A DNA stretch of 64,000 bases from Harmothoe impar (Eukaryota > Annelida > Polychaeta > Phyllodocida > Polynoidae). Position numbers and translations under genes: made by a program. The notes below the pieces were generated by a model that did not search any database, was not told the DNA's origin, and saw only the letters and a list, made by a program, of their open reading frames with translations. Of this stretch, positions 54,495 through 64,000 are shown in pieces (position 1 is the stretch's first letter; each line of letters opens with the position of its first letter). The stretch is taken from positions 14,375,166-14,439,165 of the forward strand of contig OX381717.1 of NCBI GenBank assembly GCA_947462335.1, in the 5' to 3' direction.

Positions 54495-55554
54495 CACTGT
54501 TAGGAGTAAGTGCTGTAGCTGTACAGTATAAAAGGAGGTACTTTTGGTTTCCAGTAGTTTATACTGTACAGCTACACTAGAGTAGGTACTGTATCCCCAA
54601 CAGAACCCATACTGTTCCTGTTTAAGGTATTATGTACTGTAGGTATCTACAGTAGTTTATGCCAATACTTTAGACTAGCTATCAGACAAAAGAAGTTAGC
54701 ACCTACGGGAATCGAACTACCTACCTTCCGATCCAAGGTTCATTGCTCTACTAACTGAGCTAGCGGGGCTGGCTGTATATTCTCATGGTCAGAATAAGCT
54801 TTTCGATTCACATGACACTAGGGAGTTGGAGAATGGGAAAGAGAGCTAGGGAGAGGCTTGAGGAGAAGGGGAGAGAGAGCTTGTATGTTTATAAGCTATA
54901 TAAATAGATAGCTAGAGACAGAGTAGGGGGAACCCAGTAGCATGAACATAATTACTTTATTAGAGCCACATGGATTTTGATAATCATAAAGTTAGACCAT
55001 AGATCTATCTCAAACAATCTCAAAACTACCTTTAGAAACGTTGACATAGTTCATTATACACAGATGTAGTCTATGCTTCTAGCATTGCTAAAGTCTACAT
55101 TTAATGAGCTAAGTCAGGTTTGCTAAAGGTTCCTAGCATCTCTTTCTTACCTGCTCCCTCATTCATAGGAATCAGCAGGCTTTTCATCATAGGGCCATAC
55201 AACTGTCCAGCTAGCTCAGATAGCAGAGCATTGGACTGTGGGTCTGAAGGTTGATGGTTCTAATCCCAGTGAAGTTTCTCAAATGTAATGCATTATGTCA
55301 AAGGGTGTTGAAACATATTCAGGGGTGTTTTATACCTGGTTCATATCAATGCCCTGTTATACTACAGCGATTGGGTAACAGTAGATTATATTGTGGACTG
55401 CAACAGTACTGACTACTGTAGTAAGCCTATGTGTGTTTACAGTAGGTGAGTCTGTTCAGGAACAGTCTGTGATACTGGAAACCAAAAATACCTCCTTTTA
55501 TACTGTAAATCTACGGTGGATTTAGCTGTGCAGCTACACTAACTTCTGACAGTG
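54495..55554. mobile_element. Inverted-repeat element with tRNA-like internal sequences
   Basis: The ends CACTGTTAGGAGTAAGTGCTGTAGCTG (54495) and CAGCTACACTAACTTCTGACAGTG (to 55554) are complementary, and the match continues through 'cagtataaaaggaggtacttttggtttccagta'. Inside are two tRNA-like bodies in opposite directions: 54706-54772 (minus; GCTAGCTCAGTTAGTAGAGC, GTTCGATTCC) and 55207-55270 (plus; CTAGCTCAGATAGCAGAGC, GGTTCTAATCC). The acceptor stems do not pair, so they are tRNA-derived and not tRNA genes. Confidence 0.7.
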
Positions 55555-56640
55555 TGTATCTGCTGCATATAAGAGCAGTGGCTTCCATGCTCTATTATCA
55601 TTGATTACAAGCATGACAATGTATGAGCATAAAGAGATATAATACTAGTCATGTGGTTGGACAAAGTGGATAAAATCTGACTGTTACTAGAGCTTTTTAA
55701 GGGAAGGTATATTGATCCAATGATGACCCAAAACAGAATGGTATATATATATATATGTTATATATATATATATCCAGACAAGTGGAGCAGGTGGGAGCTT
55801 CAGTGCTTGTGGTTGAAAATGATATGTTAGATTGTCCCTTATTCTTAGCACTCTGTCTCATGTAAATCTATAGTAGTTGGTTGCCTTAACCCTTTAGTGG
55901 TGATGGGGCCAGGACATTTTTACCGGAACTTTCCCTGGGCTAAGCCTTAATCCCATAGAGTAATGAAATTACACTAAATGTGGTTTATTTAAGTATCTGC
56001 TACTCCACATCATTCCTCTGGCATCTGTGATTTTCTTTTTGTGTGTGTGGGGGGGGGGGCAATTTCGCAAAAAATGCTGAATTTAGTGGCAGGTGGTTAC
56101 ATTTGGATAATTGGTTGGGGGTATGCGTCAGAACAAATATTGCCACTGTGGGAAAATACATCACCCCCCCACCCACTGATTGGTAGCATGAGTGAAACAA
56201 GCTTAGATCCGTAGACATGTTGTATCCATTTTTATCATTTACTCATCCATCTATTCAGTCATGTACACTTTTGGTCACCTTTATTTGACATCTCACATTT
56301 GTTGAATTAGGAATTGTAATTGATTGCAAGTCAGTTGTAATATAGTCTCAACCTTTCATCTTTAGCCCTTCATGTACTTCTTCGTCCACCTTTCTAAATA
56401 CTTACATCTTGCTGACAACCTAAACTAGTATTTCCACCATGGAACTGTTCACAAATGTTGTCAACTGGTAGAACATTCTTAAGCACAAGCAAAACATGAT
56501 TTAGGAATTAAATTCCCCACCTTCTACTACAATCAGATAAGTTTTGTATACAAGTGGAATACTATGGCATTATTTATATAGACTTGGAGGGTTGACATAC
56601 ATTAGTAGTATAGTATGTATCGGAACGGGACTATAGTTAA
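55555..56640. other. Gene-free spacer with (TA)n
   Basis: A (TA)n tract at 55741-55773 forms a palindrome (atatatatatgttatatatatat). A poly-G run is at 56049-56059. No gene is seen. Confidence 0.5.
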
Positions 56641-56659
56641 CTACTGTTTATTACTCAAT

Positions 56660-57125
56660 CGACCTGCAGCCAATCAGAAGCCTCCATTTGACCGGAAGTG
56701 ACGTCACATGCCCATATAAGGGCATACCGGAAGTGACGTCACGTGACCTTGACCTAGTTAGAGGTCAAGGTCATGACGCAGCCAATCAGAGGCTTCCATT
56801 TGACCGGAAGTGACGTCACACGTCCATATAAGGGCATACCGGAAGTGACGTCATGTGACCTTCACATGTCCATATAAGGGCATACCGGAAGTGACGTCAC
56901 GTGACCTTGACTTAGTTAGAGGCTTCTGATTGGCTGGTACACCGGAAGTGACCCATTATGCAAATGAGGGACTACTTCCGGTCAAATGGAGACCCCTGAT
57001 TGGTTGGGTCATGAAGAAATGTGTCTCTTAATTTTTTTTGTTTAGGAAGTGATCGACTTTAGGATCACGTGACCGGAAGTGACTTGATGAGTCACGTGAC
57101 TAGAAGTGACGATGACACATGCTTT
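56660..57125 (+). promoter_or_regulatory. Dense enhancer-like array (Ets, CRE, CArG, CCAAT, E-box, octamer)
   Basis: Five perfect TGACGTCA sites (56699, 56734, 56811, 56846, 56892) are each directly preceded by CCGGAAG (Ets type). Three CCATATAAGG boxes (56712, 56824, 56870) could be SRF/CArG sites or TATA-like. There are two CCAAT boxes forward (about 56670, 56782) and two reverse (about 56928, 56998), CACGTG at 56740, 56898 and 57067, TCAAGGTCA at 56765, and ATGCAAAT at 56958. The repeating cassette of about 60-110 bases resembles viral immediate-early enhancers in style. The downstream target is not evident; no ORF of note follows on the plus strand. Confidence 0.65.
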
Positions 57126-57129
57126 AATT

Positions 57130-57844
57130 AGGCGATCAGCAGCGACTGGAGGAAGTGTCACTTTAAGAGGACACGCTAGTTAATTGTTATAATTTTTTTT
57201 ACTTACTAATAAAAGAAGACGTATGAAAATAAAACACAACAATAATTTTATTTATTTTTTTATTTTCTTTTTTTCAATTCTAATAAACACGTTATTTTTG
57301 AAAAGATGCGCTCAATCAATCAATAACACACTTTTTTTCATATTTTTAAAGGACTTGTTGTCACACCGTTAGAATGCACGCGACGCTTATAATACAAGTA
57401 GCGCACGTCATCTTTCTCTATGGTGTAAGTGTCCATTTTTGGTTCGTACCACTTTGAAATTTCTATTTACCGCAAGGAGAGTTTTTCGTTTGCGAAAACA
57501 TCTAAGAAGACGACTGGTTCTTTAGGGTTTTGTTACTTCTGTACACTTTTTGCACGCCATCTCTTTTTTTGGGATTTTCTTTCACTGGTGCTGCTGACTC
57601 GATCGTAGCAAATGTAAGTCTTAGGGTTGAGACTTAGGATCTCGTCACCTTCCTACGCCGTTTACATAAGCCTCGAAGTTCTCAGATCGTGAAGGTAACG
57701 TCTCTCACAACATCCACCGGGCGGCGGACACCATTTTCGCACTTTTTTCCGTTTTATCTTCACGAAAAGCTCTAAGTGATCGTCACACACCGATGTCGGA
57801 ATCTGCTTTCGTTTCTTTCTGAAGTATGTCTCTCTCAGGCGAGG
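57130..57844. other. A+T-rich stretch and short unidentified ORFs
   Basis: 57190-57320 is T-rich with several TTTATT (minus-strand AATAAA-like) motifs, which could end a minus-strand transcript. Short minus-strand frames (an 84-codon one at 57662-57916 and a ~38-codon one near 57350-57440) have basic residues but no recognisable domain. Confidence 0.4.
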
Positions 57845-58265
57845 TTTGACTACACAGAGGCAAATATCAGAGGCACCCAATAGCGCTAATTCTACTCTCA
57901 GACAAGGGTCAGGCACTGCTGGACTATAATAGATGGGTCAAGGGTTATTCTAGTGAGGGTCAGGCTACGCCTGACATTCAATAACAAGCTGGACTTTGGC
58001 AAACTTGCTTGAAAGTCTGACCATGCGGGATCCTCATGCCATAGTCTGGCAATGCTGAACTCTTGGGAGAGTATGCTGGACTCTTGCTGACCAGACTTTC
58101 AAGCAAATTTGCCAAAGTCCAGCTTGTTATTGAATGTCCGGCGTAGCCTGACCCTCAGTAGAATAGTCCTTGACTCATCTATTATAGTCCAGCAGCGCCT
58201 GACCCTTGTATGAGAGTAGTATTGGCGACATTGGCCGACTCTGATATTTACCCGTGTGTACGGTG
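57845..58265. repeat. Large foldback, arms ~175 bp
   Basis: 57845-58022 and 58088-58265 are inverted copies at roughly 80-90% identity (e.g. gctggactttggcaaacttgcttgaaagtctg and its complement; ctgatatttgcctctgtgta versus ctgatatttacccgtgtgta). The centre of about 65 bases contains further 'gtctggcaatgctgaactct'-like pieces. Confidence 0.8.
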
Positions 58266-58534
58266 GGAGGAGGGGGTTCACAGCTACAGCTTGCGCTTAT
58301 AGAGCGCTGCTAGCGGAGGTCTGGATGAGGAGACTACGGCGTTTGTCTTAAAAAAAAATAGCCATAGCACATGTCGATGTCGCTTAATTATGCTCATATC
58401 TCATGGCGATTTTAAGAATTGCTCATGTCACCTGTCACTATGTTTTTCAAGCTTCATGTCAAATGTCACTAGGTCTCATGTCGAATGTCGATGCTAAGAA
58501 ACAGACATGACGTCATCTCGAATTTAGTGGTCTA

Positions 58535-58877
58535 CACTACCGCTGCTGCTGCTGCTGCTGCTTGTGCAGCTCGTGCAGCTGCTGCAGCTGCTGACAGCTG
58601 CAGCTGCTGTAGTTGCTGACGCTGTCACGGATGCTGTTGACAGATGCTGCTGCTTGTGCTGCGCGTGCAGCCGCTGCTGCGGCTGCTGACGTTGTCACGG
58701 ATTCTGCTGACAGATGCTACTGCTTGTGCTGCTTGCGCTGCTCGTGCAGCTGCTGCAGCTGCTGACGATGTCACGGATACTGTTGACAGATGTGGCTGCT
58801 TGTGCTGCTTGTGCAGCTGCTGCTGCTGCTGACGATGTCACGGATGCTGCTGACAGATGCTGCTGCTTGTGCTGCAC
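58535..58877. repeat. CTG-rich tandem repeat, four ~75-bp units
   Basis: The unit 'gacgatgtcacggatgctgctgacagatgctgctgcttgtgctgc' plus a variable CTG/CAG run, at about 58618, 58691, 58765 and 58832. Several frames are open on both strands because of the triplet content. On the minus strand it reads Ala/Ser-rich, like the N-terminus of the death-domain protein at 62.1-63.6 kb, so an origin from such a gene is possible. Confidence 0.7.
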
Positions 58878-58980
58878 GAGACTGAGTAGCCGCTATTACT
58901 AATGCTACTAATACTAGTATGAGAAAATACATTTAGTCAGTTGATTAAATCAAGGAGGTTTTCTGACTTCAGTGGATCGT

Positions 58981-59772
58981 TTAGCCATCGGCCACGGGCA
59001 AAACTTGAAACCAATTGGCAGAGTCGAAACGTGTTGGTACGATGGGGTCGATCATGTTCATCATCAGTTCAGGCAAAGGAAGTGTGTCGACAGCACGCGA
59101 AAACTTCATGTCTGAATGTTTCAACACAAGACTTTTTATCACACTCACACAGCTGCTTTGAAGAGTGAATCCTTGACCAAACTTGTGCTTTTCCAACACA
59201 GCTTTGGCCTCTTTCTGTGCAGTAAGGGATCTCTCTTTCGGGTTCATCTCAGTGCTGTCTAGCATGTCCTCAAAGTCTTTAACATAATGTTCCAACGGGC
59301 TACAAATGATGGACTCCAGATCATCGTCCGCATATGTCGTCTCCTCGCACCATATTGTGTCTTCGCCTGTTTCGAATTCCGTCATTTTCTTGACAATCTC
59401 CTCCTGAGTGCCTTGCATATATCGAAGCTCCTTCAAGGAGTTGATAACTTGTATGGCGAAGACTGACAAACTTGAAGGAATTTCACCACAGTCAGGCCAA
59501 GTATACGGAGCTAAGAAAAATAGCTCTAACAAAATCTTCTCCCTCTGTCCAAATGAAACTACTGTTCCGATGAAGTTGAAGCATGCTTCTATCCATTGCT
59601 CCTTGGTGACGTCCTTCCAATGTTTCTTTACCTCACATGCATCATAGGGCACTGTTTCTCTTCTTGCTTCAAGTGGGAGTTGCTTTTTCTTTCTTGGACT
59701 CATTTCGAGAGGGTTTCGATGCTCTGTAGCGTCAACACTTTCATAAATAAAGAAAATAGCAGAACTAATCAT
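58981..59772 (-). CDS. Unknown 263-residue protein of the virus-like island
   Basis: I do not recognise the family. The frame is intact from ATG 59772 (context acgATGA); a second in-frame ATG at 59703 (MSPRKKKQLP, near a basic patch) could be used. The protein has a Lys/Arg cluster near residues 26-30 (possible nuclear signal), a long predicted-helical middle (WIEACFNFIGTVVSFGQREK…ELFFLAPYTWPDC, INSLKELRYMQGTQEEIV), an acidic patch (EETTYADDDLES) and more helices to the end. No transmembrane segment or signal peptide is apparent. A TATA-like box lies about 95 bases upstream. It is followed upstream by the decayed polymerase, same strand. An intact frame beside a ruined one suggests retained function or recent capture. 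Confidence 0.6.
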   Translation of the reverse strand: MISSAIFFIYESVDATEHRNPLEMSPRKKKQLPLEARRETVPYDACEVKKHWKDVTKEQWIEACFNFIGTVVSFGQREKILLELFFLAPYTWPDCGEIPSSLSVFAIQVINSLKELRYMQGTQEEIVKKMTEFETGEDTIWCEETTYADDDLESIICSPLEHYVKDFEDMLDSTEMNPKERSLTAQKEAKAVLEKHKFGQGFTLQSSCVSVIKSLVLKHSDMKFSRAVDTLPLPELMMNMIDPIVPTRFDSANWFQVLPVADG

Positions 59773-59862
59773 CGTAACGTGCTGAGCGAGCGTAGAGTGG
59801 ATGATGCTACGAAGATGAAGGGCGGGTGGAGAAAGTGTGACTGGTGAGAGCGGCGTTTCACT

Positions 59863-59871
59863 CCTTATGTA
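59863..59871 (-). promoter_or_regulatory. TATA-like box before the 263-residue gene
   Basis: The minus strand reads GGTACATAAGGAGTG, close in form to GTATATAAGGGGG before the death-domain gene. It lies about 95 bases upstream of the ATG. Confidence 0.45.
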
Positions 59872-60059
59872 CCCTGTCCTAGATAAGCCTCTTAAACGGC
59901 TGAAAAGACTCTCTCAGTACAGAGCTTCTACCGCAGGTGGGTTTAGACTTAAGCAGCTTAGTTCACACACGTGTCTGTTAGAAAAGCTACTTGCACACCT
60001 GCCTTCCCTTTTCACTAGTAGTCACCCTCTGCCGACTTATAAGACACCTATACACTCCT

Positions 60060-61832
60060 TCTCGTGAAATCTATGGAAGATGATGGAAGGATCACCGACT
60101 AGATTTTCTTTGATCAGAGCGTGGAGGACGGCGTCGAAGGGAGGGAACGTTGTGAACACAGCTTATAGGTTTTGGAAGAGGACTTGTAAAGTCAAACTGG
60201 CGAGAGAGATCTCGTCTTTCAACATGACAATGCTGCGATCTTGGAAAAAATTAGCGTGATTTTTTCAAAAGCTTAATGAAAAGTTTGACGTCTTCGTTGT
60301 TGTAGTGGATCAAGTAATCTCTCATAGTTTGCATCTTCTTGTCGTACTAAACTTTCTGACATGTGGCGTAGTCGGATTTCGGCCATTTTGACGCCCGTCA
60401 GTTCGCTGTCAAAAGCCGATCTCGGTGGCAGGGTTCTGTTTACCAGTTTCTTGGTATACGTCATCCATTCGTAAGGAAAGCGACTTTTCTCTTCGTTTCT
60501 GGTGAAAGCTCGCAAATAATTCGCGTAGCTGTAACCAAGTGCCAAATAGTTGACTACTATGTCCAAGAAAACTGTGTGTAAACCTTCAAGTATTGATTGC
60601 TTCTCTTTATGACGCTGAATTGTTGGTTTCTTCGGTCTCCGGAGGCAAAGAACGAGTGAAGGCGTATTTTTGATCAGGTTCAAGTCGTAACGCTCCGTGT
60701 TGAAGCTCACGACTGGAGCTTGACGGATGTATCTCAGAAGCTGCTTCTTCAGTTGAACTAACGGTTGTCTGGTGTGAGCTGCAGCGAAGCCGCCTGGAGA
60801 AGGGGTGAATGTCGCTTCTTCTAGCAGGAGAGCTTCACCTATCGCCACATGTAACTTCGCTAACGTTGGTCGGTAAAGTTCTAGCACAGCTTTCTCGATG
60901 ACTTTGGCGTTCTCGTTTATGTGATTTTAAACTCGGTCTAACAAGGGGTCGGAATCTGCGTCGGATTCTCTGAGGTACACCGTCCCCTCCTACCCTAGAA
61001 AGTCGGATGTGACGCTAGCCGACAAAGGGACGTGATCCTACAGCAGGGACACGTGTTCAGTCGACGGTTCTCTGCACGGTCTGAAGAAAGCTTCGAAATC
61101 GAAGGTAATGTTGTAAGGGTAGATTCTGGAATGTCCGTCGGGAGGAAAAGTTTCACGTGTGGCAGCGGGACAGAACTGACGTAACAAATTTGAAGCGCGC
61201 TTGCTGGTGTTGTATAAGTGAAAGGAAATGTGGCGGAAGACGCAGAGGTTGTCCTTGTTGGGAAAATCTAACACAAGGCTTCTCTTTCCAACTCGACCGT
61301 CCTGCCTGTTCCTACCGCCTATGGGAAAACCTCCAGGTCCCATGTAAACGCAAATGTTCAAAATTAGTAGGAAAAAGAGCGCACCGCTTGGTGTCAGCGT
61401 CGCAAAGTTTCCGTACTTCTTCGCAAGCGACGGTGTTTTCCATCTTTGAGAGGAGCTCTTCCAAAGTTTCTGAATTAGTTATAGTAGGGAGCGGTTGTAA
61501 TGAGAGTTGCGTTGTTCTGGGAGACGTGAAAGTAGCGCAGTATGTTCTTGTCTTCTCTGTGTTGTAAGAGTAAGCCTACCGAGAAACTCACTTTTTATCA
61601 TTGTGTGAAGCGGATTGCGACGCATAGTATCTACAGCGTCACTCAACTCGCCGGTTGGTAGTTTGACGTTTGTTACACTCACGCGAGTCCCGTGCATCCT
61701 GACACTCGTTCGTATTGCAGGCCAATTCGCCGTGAACGTTTCCTCACCGTTCGGTACAGCGCATGTACGTGGAGGGATAGTCACCTCGTCCAGAGATTCG
61801 CGTCGACAGGTGATCTTTTCAGCAATCGACAT
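60060..61832 (-). pseudogene. Protein-primed family B DNA polymerase, exonuclease half, decayed
   Basis: Read 61832 to 60060. Pieces in order: an N-terminal region (61832-61590, then a different frame 61590-61370) with the conserved pattern SVGLLLQH…LRYFHVSQNN; NLCVFR near 61245; exonuclease I motif ITFDFEAFF near 61100; exonuclease II FNTERYDLNLI near 60700; FLDIVVNYLALGYSY near 60550; RFPYEW near 60475; and ISLASLTLQVLF with VGDPSIIFHRFHE near 60220-60090. These are landmarks of pPolB proteins of Polinton/Maverick, adintovirus-like and related elements. Breaks: two compensating frame changes in 61590-61370, in-frame stops at 61038, 60990 and 60927, a stop at 60273, a further frame change, and a stop at 60164. 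The KxY/DTD polymerase active-site region is absent. It is clearly non-functional as a polymerase. Confidence 0.87.
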
Positions 61833-62113
61833 CGCCGCATAGAGGGCAAAACTTAGGTATTGTTCTTCATTTTTCTACGGGTCACTCGTGATTGTACGGT
61901 CTTTTAAAAATTTTGAAACACTTTTCGCAAACGTCCTGCGTCATGTTTTTCTTTTTTTTTGTTTTTTCACTTATTTACCAATTATTAAAAAAAATAAAAC
62001 GTTATTTATCACTTCGAATACTAGACACCTCTTACCACACGATACTATTAGCATTGTGAAAGGTGACTGTAGTCTAGGATCGAATTCAACAGATGACCAT
62101 CTTACTGCAGGGA
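61833..62113. other. Spacer between pPolB relic and death-domain gene
   Basis: A+T-rich (poly-T and poly-A at 61950-61995). It may hold the 3' end of the death-domain transcript. No gene. Confidence 0.4.
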
Positions 62114-63274
62114 TCAGACAAGAGTGGTCAACACTGGAGTGTCACAGCTCACTTTTATGTCTTTGGGTACAGCTGCATACAACCCTTGAACATACATTGC
62201 GACGTCGCTGCGACCCATGTCGTCTTGCAACACTTTCATCAGAGCCATAGGCTCAGACGTCTCGTTGTACTTCCAAGCTCTCAGCACTTCATAGACAGGG
62301 TTCTTCACAGTCCTGTCAGAAGGCACAGGTTGAGAGATGAAAGCTATTTCATGAGAAGTCAACCCTAAGTAGATCCCTATGGTCTTCCAGTCTCTAGGGC
62401 AGAGCTCAGCTAAAAGAGAGAAATATTTCTGCACTTTCCACTCCATGTCTCCACTCTCTAAGCCATCCCACATGTCATGTTTGTCCATGTACTCACGTGA
62501 GAATTTGATGAGGTCCCTACGGTAAGATTCTTCCAAGGCGGCGGCTAGGTCCTTCCACTTAGTAGTACAACTTTTCTGGTACCAAGTAGTGAACATTTCT
62601 CTAGCTTGAGTTATGACACTTGTCTCACAACTGAGATATCCCATATCCTTCAAGTTCACTTCAAGGTATGAACCTAACCGTATGTAATCTGATGTCGGCA
62701 ACTTACTACTTATTTTCAGTAGCATAGCGTCTGACAAGTATCCTAACGGCTCTGCTTTGAAGTATGATGATACAGGTACTACTGCAGCACAACCAATAAC
62801 AGGAGCAGCGTCTGCGCTGGTATCCGACGACTCGTTGTCGGAACAGGGCAACCACACGACTTCGTAAGGTATTGGTGAGGGCAGTCGCCACGGACCGGAC
62901 GCGCTACCAGTGGAAATGAGGTCGAAAAACGGACTGTGCGCCCGTAGCCCTTCGGGTTCCTCGTACGCCTCGTCGTCAGCGTCGTTCTCTGTCTCACCCT
63001 GTTGCTTTAGGGCATGTATGTCTACTACGCGCTGCTGGGGCTGAGTGTCCGAATAGCTGTAAGTCTCAGCGCGAGCGGCGTTGATGGCGTCGGTTGATGT
63101 AGCGGTGGAGAGGTTCTGTGCAACGTGCTGCGTGTCAGTACTAGTAGCGGCAGTCGCAGCAAGAGGTGTAGCAGCAGCAGCAGCAGGTGCAGCAGTAGCA
63201 GGCGCAGCAGTAGCAGGCACAGCAGCAGCAAGCGCAGCAGCCTCAGCAGGCGCAGCAGTAGCAGGCGCAGCAGC

Positions 63275-63305
<31 letters not shown>

Positions 63306-63601
63306 CGAAGATCACTAGCAGCCGCAGCAGGCGCAGCAGTAGCAGCAGCAGCAGCGTGCTTAGCAGTAACAACCGTCGCGAGTGTAACAACGTCGCTACC
63401 ACGACGACTACTACTACCACTACTACTGCTGCGTGCGCTCGCTACAGCGGGAGGGTGATAAGACCAAGCAGTTGCGGCGGTAGTCTCAATTTCAGTAGCA
63501 AGAGGAGACGCTGACGCTAAACGATCACCGTTCTGCGTACTCTTCTTGTTCTTGAACTCGATTAGATCTTTGGACGACACTAGTTGTTGTGTTTTGCTCA
63601 T
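62114..63601 (-). CDS. Poly-alanine protein with two C-terminal death domains
   Basis: 495 residues from ATG 63601 (context caccATGA). Residues about 80-155 are a long Ala/Pro/Thr tract encoded by GCA/GCT-like triplets. Residues 190-285 are acidic and polar. Residues about 286-370 fit a death domain (ISSKLPTSDYIRLGSYLEVN … EMFTTWYQK … WKDLAAALEESYRRDL), and residues about 388-475 fit a second (LLAELCPRDWKTIGIYLGLTSHEI … VLRAWKYNETSEPMALMKVL). Death domains make homotypic contacts in apoptotic and innate-immune signalling. In a virus-like setting such a protein could act as a decoy or adaptor; that is inference. The frame is intact and has a textbook TATA box 60 bases upstream. It is divergent from the strand-mate polymerase relic in state of preservation. 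It might instead be an ordinary host gene. Confidence 0.78.
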
Positions 63602-63659
63602 GGTGGTGACTGTAGAGAGCAGCAAAAGACTGAGTGAGTGAATGGGTGTTTCCAGCCCC

Positions 63660-63667
63660 CTTATATA
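63660..63667 (-). promoter_or_regulatory. TATA box of the death-domain gene
   Basis: The minus strand reads GAGTATATAAGGGGGC, about 60 bases before the ATG. That places the transcription start near TTCACTCACTCAGTC. Confidence 0.75.
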
Positions 63668-63679
63668 CTCCTTCTCGCT

Positions 63680-64000
63680 TCTAGAGCTAAGCTACTTACG
63701 GCTCTGTTCAGCTGCCGCCGGCTGACCAGCGGCCATTCACAAAGAGAAACAAAAAGACTTAAGGTATGACGTTTTCAGCTGGATCCCTTTCCCCCTCCCC
63801 TTTGAGAGATCGACTGACATGAGCTAAGCTACTTACTGCCTTGTTCAGCAATTCAACGTGCGTTAGCTGTATAAAGGATTAAGCAGTTGCTGCCGCCGGC
63901 TGACCGGCGGACATTCACAAAGAGAAACAAAAGACATAAGTCATGACGTTTTCAGCTGGATCTCTTTCTCCCCTTTTTTGAGAGATCGACTGCCATGAGC
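63680..64000. repeat. Tandem ~140-190-bp repeats running off the right edge
   Basis: Copy 1 is 63680-63815 and copy 2 is 63816-64000. Both carry agctaagctacttac, gttcagc, tgccgccggctgaccrgcgg, cattcacaaagagaaacaaaa, atgacgttttcagctggat and gagagatcgactg. Copy 2 has a 50-base insertion (63850-63895). The window ends in 'catgagc', where a third copy would begin. Confidence 0.8.

Noticed and set aside
54706..55276. Functional tRNA genes
   Set aside because: A- and B-box-like blocks are present, but the acceptor stems do not pair and both lie inside an inverted-repeat element.
56660..57125. Adenovirus-type inverted terminal repeat
   Set aside because: The motifs CCGGAAGTGACG resemble those in viral ends, but there is no terminal position, no matching inverted copy, and the polymerase relic is 3 kb away.
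57662..57916. 84-codon basic ORF as a virion core protein
   Set aside because: Partly inside the foldback arm and no family signal beyond a few Lys/Arg.
58644..58902. Cys/Leu- or Ala-rich ORFs in the CTG repeat
   Set aside because: Triplet repeats keep several frames open. No start context or domain.

Overview
The window looks like metazoan nuclear DNA, most likely a marine invertebrate (possibly a deuterostome; I cannot fix the clade). Reasons: spliced genes with GT/AG introns, BTB-BACK proteins in tandem, a dense load of Penelope-like, YR (Ngaro-type) and non-LTR retrotransposons, many foldback MITEs and minisatellites, no operons, and mostly A+T-rich spacers. No tRNA, rRNA or CRISPR locus is supported.

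Layout. 1-20 kb is a transposon graveyard: a broken Penelope-like element at the left edge, duplicated and inverted repeats at 8.2-11.5 kb, and a complete 4.73-kb Ngaro-type element (11816-16545) with split direct repeats set precisely into a minisatellite, followed by a tRNA-derived inverted pair and two MITEs. 20-54 kb holds three tandem paralogous BTB genes (coding parts 22176-26572, 35363-37306, 42621-44475). Each has a BTB-encoding exon of 248 coding bases, a phase-2 intron, and a long second exon coding for 7, 4 and 4 copies of an exact 32-residue BACK-like helical repeat plus a BTBD1/2/3/6-like C-terminal part. Each is preceded, in the presumed 5' intron, by its own unrelated minisatellite (19, 45 and 17 bp units).

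The last exon of the third BTB gene is split by a 9.3-kb, apparently full-length non-LTR retrotransposon (44445-53753, ACAT target duplication, AATAAA plus A-tail). It has three intact ORFs. ORF1 is a coiled-coil/RRM-like protein carrying a C-terminal NADAR (YbiA/DUF1768) domain. ORF2 is an SGNH-type hydrolase. ORF3 is an APE endonuclease-reverse transcriptase. A 2.3-kb spacer and the 3' UTR carry at least seven small hairpins with a conserved 7-nt loop and covarying stems. This is the strongest candidate for something undescribed.

54-64 kb contains a tRNA-like inverted element, a dense array of Ets/CRE/CArG/CCAAT/E-box motifs (56.66-57.13 kb), a large foldback, and a virus- or Polinton-like island on the minus strand. 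The island has a decayed protein-primed DNA polymerase B exonuclease region, an intact 263-residue unknown protein, an intact poly-alanine protein with two death domains and a good TATA box, and tandem repeats running off the right edge.
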